From: Pseudomonadota bacterium
Lineage (GTDB): Bacteria > Pseudomonadota > Alphaproteobacteria > Acetobacterales > Acetobacteraceae
Direction of reading: 5' to 3'
Assembly (NCBI GenBank): GCA_021815835.1
Contig: JAKAZN010000093.1
Span: forward strand, 1-6,966
DNA length: 6,966 nt
Every line of letters begins with the position of its first letter. The first letter of the stretch is position 1. This document shows, in pieces, positions 5,308 through 6,966 of this stretch. Both the position numbers and the translations under genes were made by a program. The notes under the pieces were generated by a model. That model saw only the letters and a program-made list of their open reading frames with translations, was not told the origin of the DNA and made no database searches.

Positions 5308-6816
5308 GTGAACGACGCTACCCTCGCGACCCGTCCCGCCTCTGCCCCCGGCCGCACCGAGCATGTCGATGTGCTGATCGTCGGCGCCGGGATTTCCGGC
5401 ATCGGCGGGGCGTATCACCTGACCACGCAGCGCCCCGGCACCAGCTTCGTGGTGCTGGAGGCGCAGGCTGATTTCGGCGGCACCTGGCGGACGCATAGAT
5501 ACCCCGGCATCCGTTCCGACAGCGACCTGCATACCTTCGGCTATCGCTTCAAGCCCTGGACCGGCGTGCCGATCGCCACCGCCGACGAGATCCGCCACTA
5601 CATGGGCGAGGTGATCGCCGACAACGATCTCGCCCGGCATATCCGCTACCACCACCGCATCACCGCCGCGCGCTGGTCGAGTGCTGCGCGGCTCTGGACG
5701 ATCGAGGCCATTCGATCCGATACCGATGAAGCGGTCCGGTTCACCGCCAGTTTCCTGTGGATGTGCCAGGGCTATTATCGCCACGAGAAGGGCTACACCC
5801 CGCATTGGGAGGGGATGGAGACCTATCGCGGCCGGATCGTGCATCCGCAGACCTGGCCCGAAGATCTGGAATACGCGGGCAAGAATGTGCTGGTGATCGG
5901 CTCGGGCGCCACCGCGGCGACCCTGGTGCCGGCGATGGCGAAGGATGTCGCGCATATCACCATGTTGCAACGCTCCCCGACCTATTTCCGCTCCGGGCGC
6001 AACGCGATCGCGCTGGCGGAGGAATTGCGGGAATTGCAGGTGGACGAGACCTGGATCCACGAAATCGTGCGACGGCGCATCCTGCGCGACCAGGCGCTGT
6101 TCACCGAGCGGACGTTCCGGGAACCCGACGCGGTGCGGGCGGAACTCATCGCGGCGGTGCGGGCGGAACTGGGACCCGATTACGACGTGGCGACGCATTT
6201 CACGCCGCGCTACCGGCCCTGGCGCCAGCGGCTGGCCTTCGTGCCGGATGGCGACCTGTTCAAGGGGATCGTGTCGGGCAAGGCCTCGGTGGTGACCGAC
6301 CGGATCGAGCGGTTCACGGAAGCGGGCGTGATGCTGGTCTCGGGGCGCGAGCTCAAGGCCGATATCGTCGTGACCGCGACCGGATTCGATCTTTGCGTGC
6401 TGGGCGATATCGCATTCACGATCGACGGGCGGAAGCTCGATTTCGCCGACACCGTGACCTGGCGCGGGATCATGTTCACCGGCGTGCCGAACCTGGTCTG
6501 GGTGTTCGGCTATTTCCGCGCGAGCTGGACCTTGCGGGCCGATCTGGTGGGCGATTTCGTCTGCCGGATGCTGGGGCATATGCAAGCGAAGGGCGCGCGG
6601 CAGGTGGAAGTGGCGCTGCGCGAGGAGGATCGCGACATGAAGCTGCTGCCCTGGATCGACGCGGAGAATTTCAATCCCGGCTACATGCTGCGCGGGATGC
6701 ATCTGTTGCCGAAGCGCGGCGACAAGGCGGAATGGGCGCATACGCAGGATTACTGGACCGAGAAGGACGCGATCCCGGCGACCGACCTCGATGACGCGGC
6801 GTTTGTTTATCGTTGA
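5308..6816 (+). CDS. EthA/MymA-type Baeyer-Villiger flavin monooxygenase
   Basis: This FAD- and NADPH-dependent enzyme should insert one oxygen atom next to a ketone to give an ester or lactone, or oxygenate a sulfur atom as EthA does. The 502 residues contain the FAD Rossmann motif GAGISG (26-31), GGTWRTHRYPGIRSDSD (57-73), the Baeyer-Villiger fingerprint as YRGRIVHPQTWP (173-184) with Tyr in place of the first Phe, the NADPH motif GSGATA (198-203) and the late TATGF motif (356-360). The blocks RYPGIRSDSD, HPQTWPEDL, VIGSGATA-TLVPA, MLQRSPTY and ASWTLRADLV closely resemble mycobacterial EthA, and the length fits. The GTG at 5308 has GGAAAGG 8 bases upstream; a GTG at 5248 would add 20 residues but has no ribosome site and coincides with the predicted transcription start. 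A dehydrogenase gene follows after 16 bases. The natural substrate cannot be read from the sequence. Confidence 0.93.
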   Translation: MNDATLATRPASAPGRTEHVDVLIVGAGISGIGGAYHLTTQRPGTSFVVLEAQADFGGTWRTHRYPGIRSDSDLHTFGYRFKPWTGVPIATADEIRHYMGEVIADNDLARHIRYHHRITAARWSSAARLWTIEAIRSDTDEAVRFTASFLWMCQGYYRHEKGYTPHWEGMETYRGRIVHPQTWPEDLEYAGKNVLVIGSGATAATLVPAMAKDVAHITMLQRSPTYFRSGRNAIALAEELRELQVDETWIHEIVRRRILRDQALFTERTFREPDAVRAELIAAVRAELGPDYDVATHFTPRYRPWRQRLAFVPDGDLFKGIVSGKASVVTDRIERFTEAGVMLVSGRELKADIVVTATGFDLCVLGDIAFTIDGRKLDFADTVTWRGIMFTGVPNLVWVFGYFRASWTLRADLVGDFVCRMLGHMQAKGARQVEVALREEDRDMKLLPWIDAENFNPGYMLRGMHLLPKRGDKAEWAHTQDYWTEKDAIPATDLDDAAFVYR

Positions 6817-6832
6817 TGCGCGGAGGGGCGGC

Positions 6833-6966
6833 ATGAGCGGGCGCGGCGTTGCGATCACCGGGGCGGCCTCCGGCATCGGGCTGGCCGCCGCGCGGCGGTT
6901 GGCGGGAGAGGGCTGGACGGTGTTCGGCATCGACCGCGACCGCGACCGGGCCGCGCTGGACGCGGT
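6833..6966 (+). CDS. Short-chain dehydrogenase/reductase, N-terminal part
   Basis: The first 44 codons are present; the gene runs off the right edge. The protein opens MSGRGVAITGAASGIGLAAA, with the SDR cofactor motif TGxxxGIG at residues 9-16, followed by an Asp at 34 near the end of the second beta strand, which usually points to NAD(H) rather than NADP(H). GGAGG (6822-6826) lies 6 bases before the ATG, an excellent ribosome site. The Ser-Tyr-Lys catalytic part is outside the window. Being 16 bases after the monooxygenase, it is almost certainly in the same operon and may interconvert the alcohol and ketone forms of that enzyme's substrate. Confidence 0.9.
   Translation, partial: MSGRGVAITGAASGIGLAAARRLAGEGWTVFGIDRDRDRAALDA

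Noticed and set aside
4893..5402. Minus-strand frames across the gap, including one starting MSTPADPLAGKSRLRK
   Set aside because: They run into the methyltransferase and monooxygenase genes antisense, have no clear ribosome site and show no recognisable domain.
5251..6930. 559-codon minus-strand frame
   Set aside because: It mirrors the monooxygenase gene, whose plus-strand frame holds all the FAD, NADPH and fingerprint motifs. The antisense product has no recognisable domain.
1..6966. CRISPR array, tRNA, rRNA, insertion sequence or phage module
   Set aside because: No regularly spaced repeats, cloverleaf, transposase motifs or terminal inverted repeats with target duplications were seen; the window reads as ordinary chromosomal genes.

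Overview
The window is GC-rich (roughly 70 % by eye) and tightly packed, with strong G/C preference at third codon positions and frequent GTG starts. Gene families and layout suggest an alphaproteobacterium, most likely Rhodospirillales/Acetobacteraceae-like. The taxonomic call is inference: a long-chain polyprenyl diphosphate synthase faces a DUF2007 gene that overlaps a TrmN6-like methyltransferase, and an ETFB-lysine-methyltransferase-like gene lies nearby.

Left part (about 1-3162), minus strand. In transcription order: a small DUF2007 protein (2956-3162), a TrmN6-like methyltransferase coupled to it by a 4-base overlap (2234-2959), then two separate genes for HtrA-like (S1C trypsin fold plus PDZ) proteins (1216-2100 and 46-1017). 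Both HtrA-like proteins have lost all three catalytic residues, each by different substitutions, and neither has an obvious signal peptide, so they look like cytoplasmic pseudoproteases. Between them lies a large nested inverted repeat (1139-1211) and a good sigma-70-type promoter for the second one (1075-1103). The window may begin inside a further gene (1-22).

Middle part (3199-5007), plus strand. A divergent promoter drives a long-chain polyprenyl diphosphate synthase (3272-4321), which probably makes the ubiquinone side chain. After a short intergenic stretch made of a 14-base tandem repeat comes a class I methyltransferase of the METTL20/PrmA-like type (4360-5007), probably co-transcribed.

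Right part (5008-6966), plus strand. A 300-base stretch without a convincing gene carries a short direct repeat and a promoter. It is followed by an EthA/MymA-type flavin-dependent Baeyer-Villiger monooxygenase (5308-6816) and, 16 bases on, the start of a short-chain dehydrogenase/reductase (6833 to the edge). These two form an apparent catabolic or detoxification operon in which an alcohol could be oxidised to a ketone and the ketone to an ester.

I see no CRISPR array, tRNA, rRNA, insertion sequence or phage gene. The least explained items are the tandem pair of degenerate HtrA-like proteins and the structured element between them.
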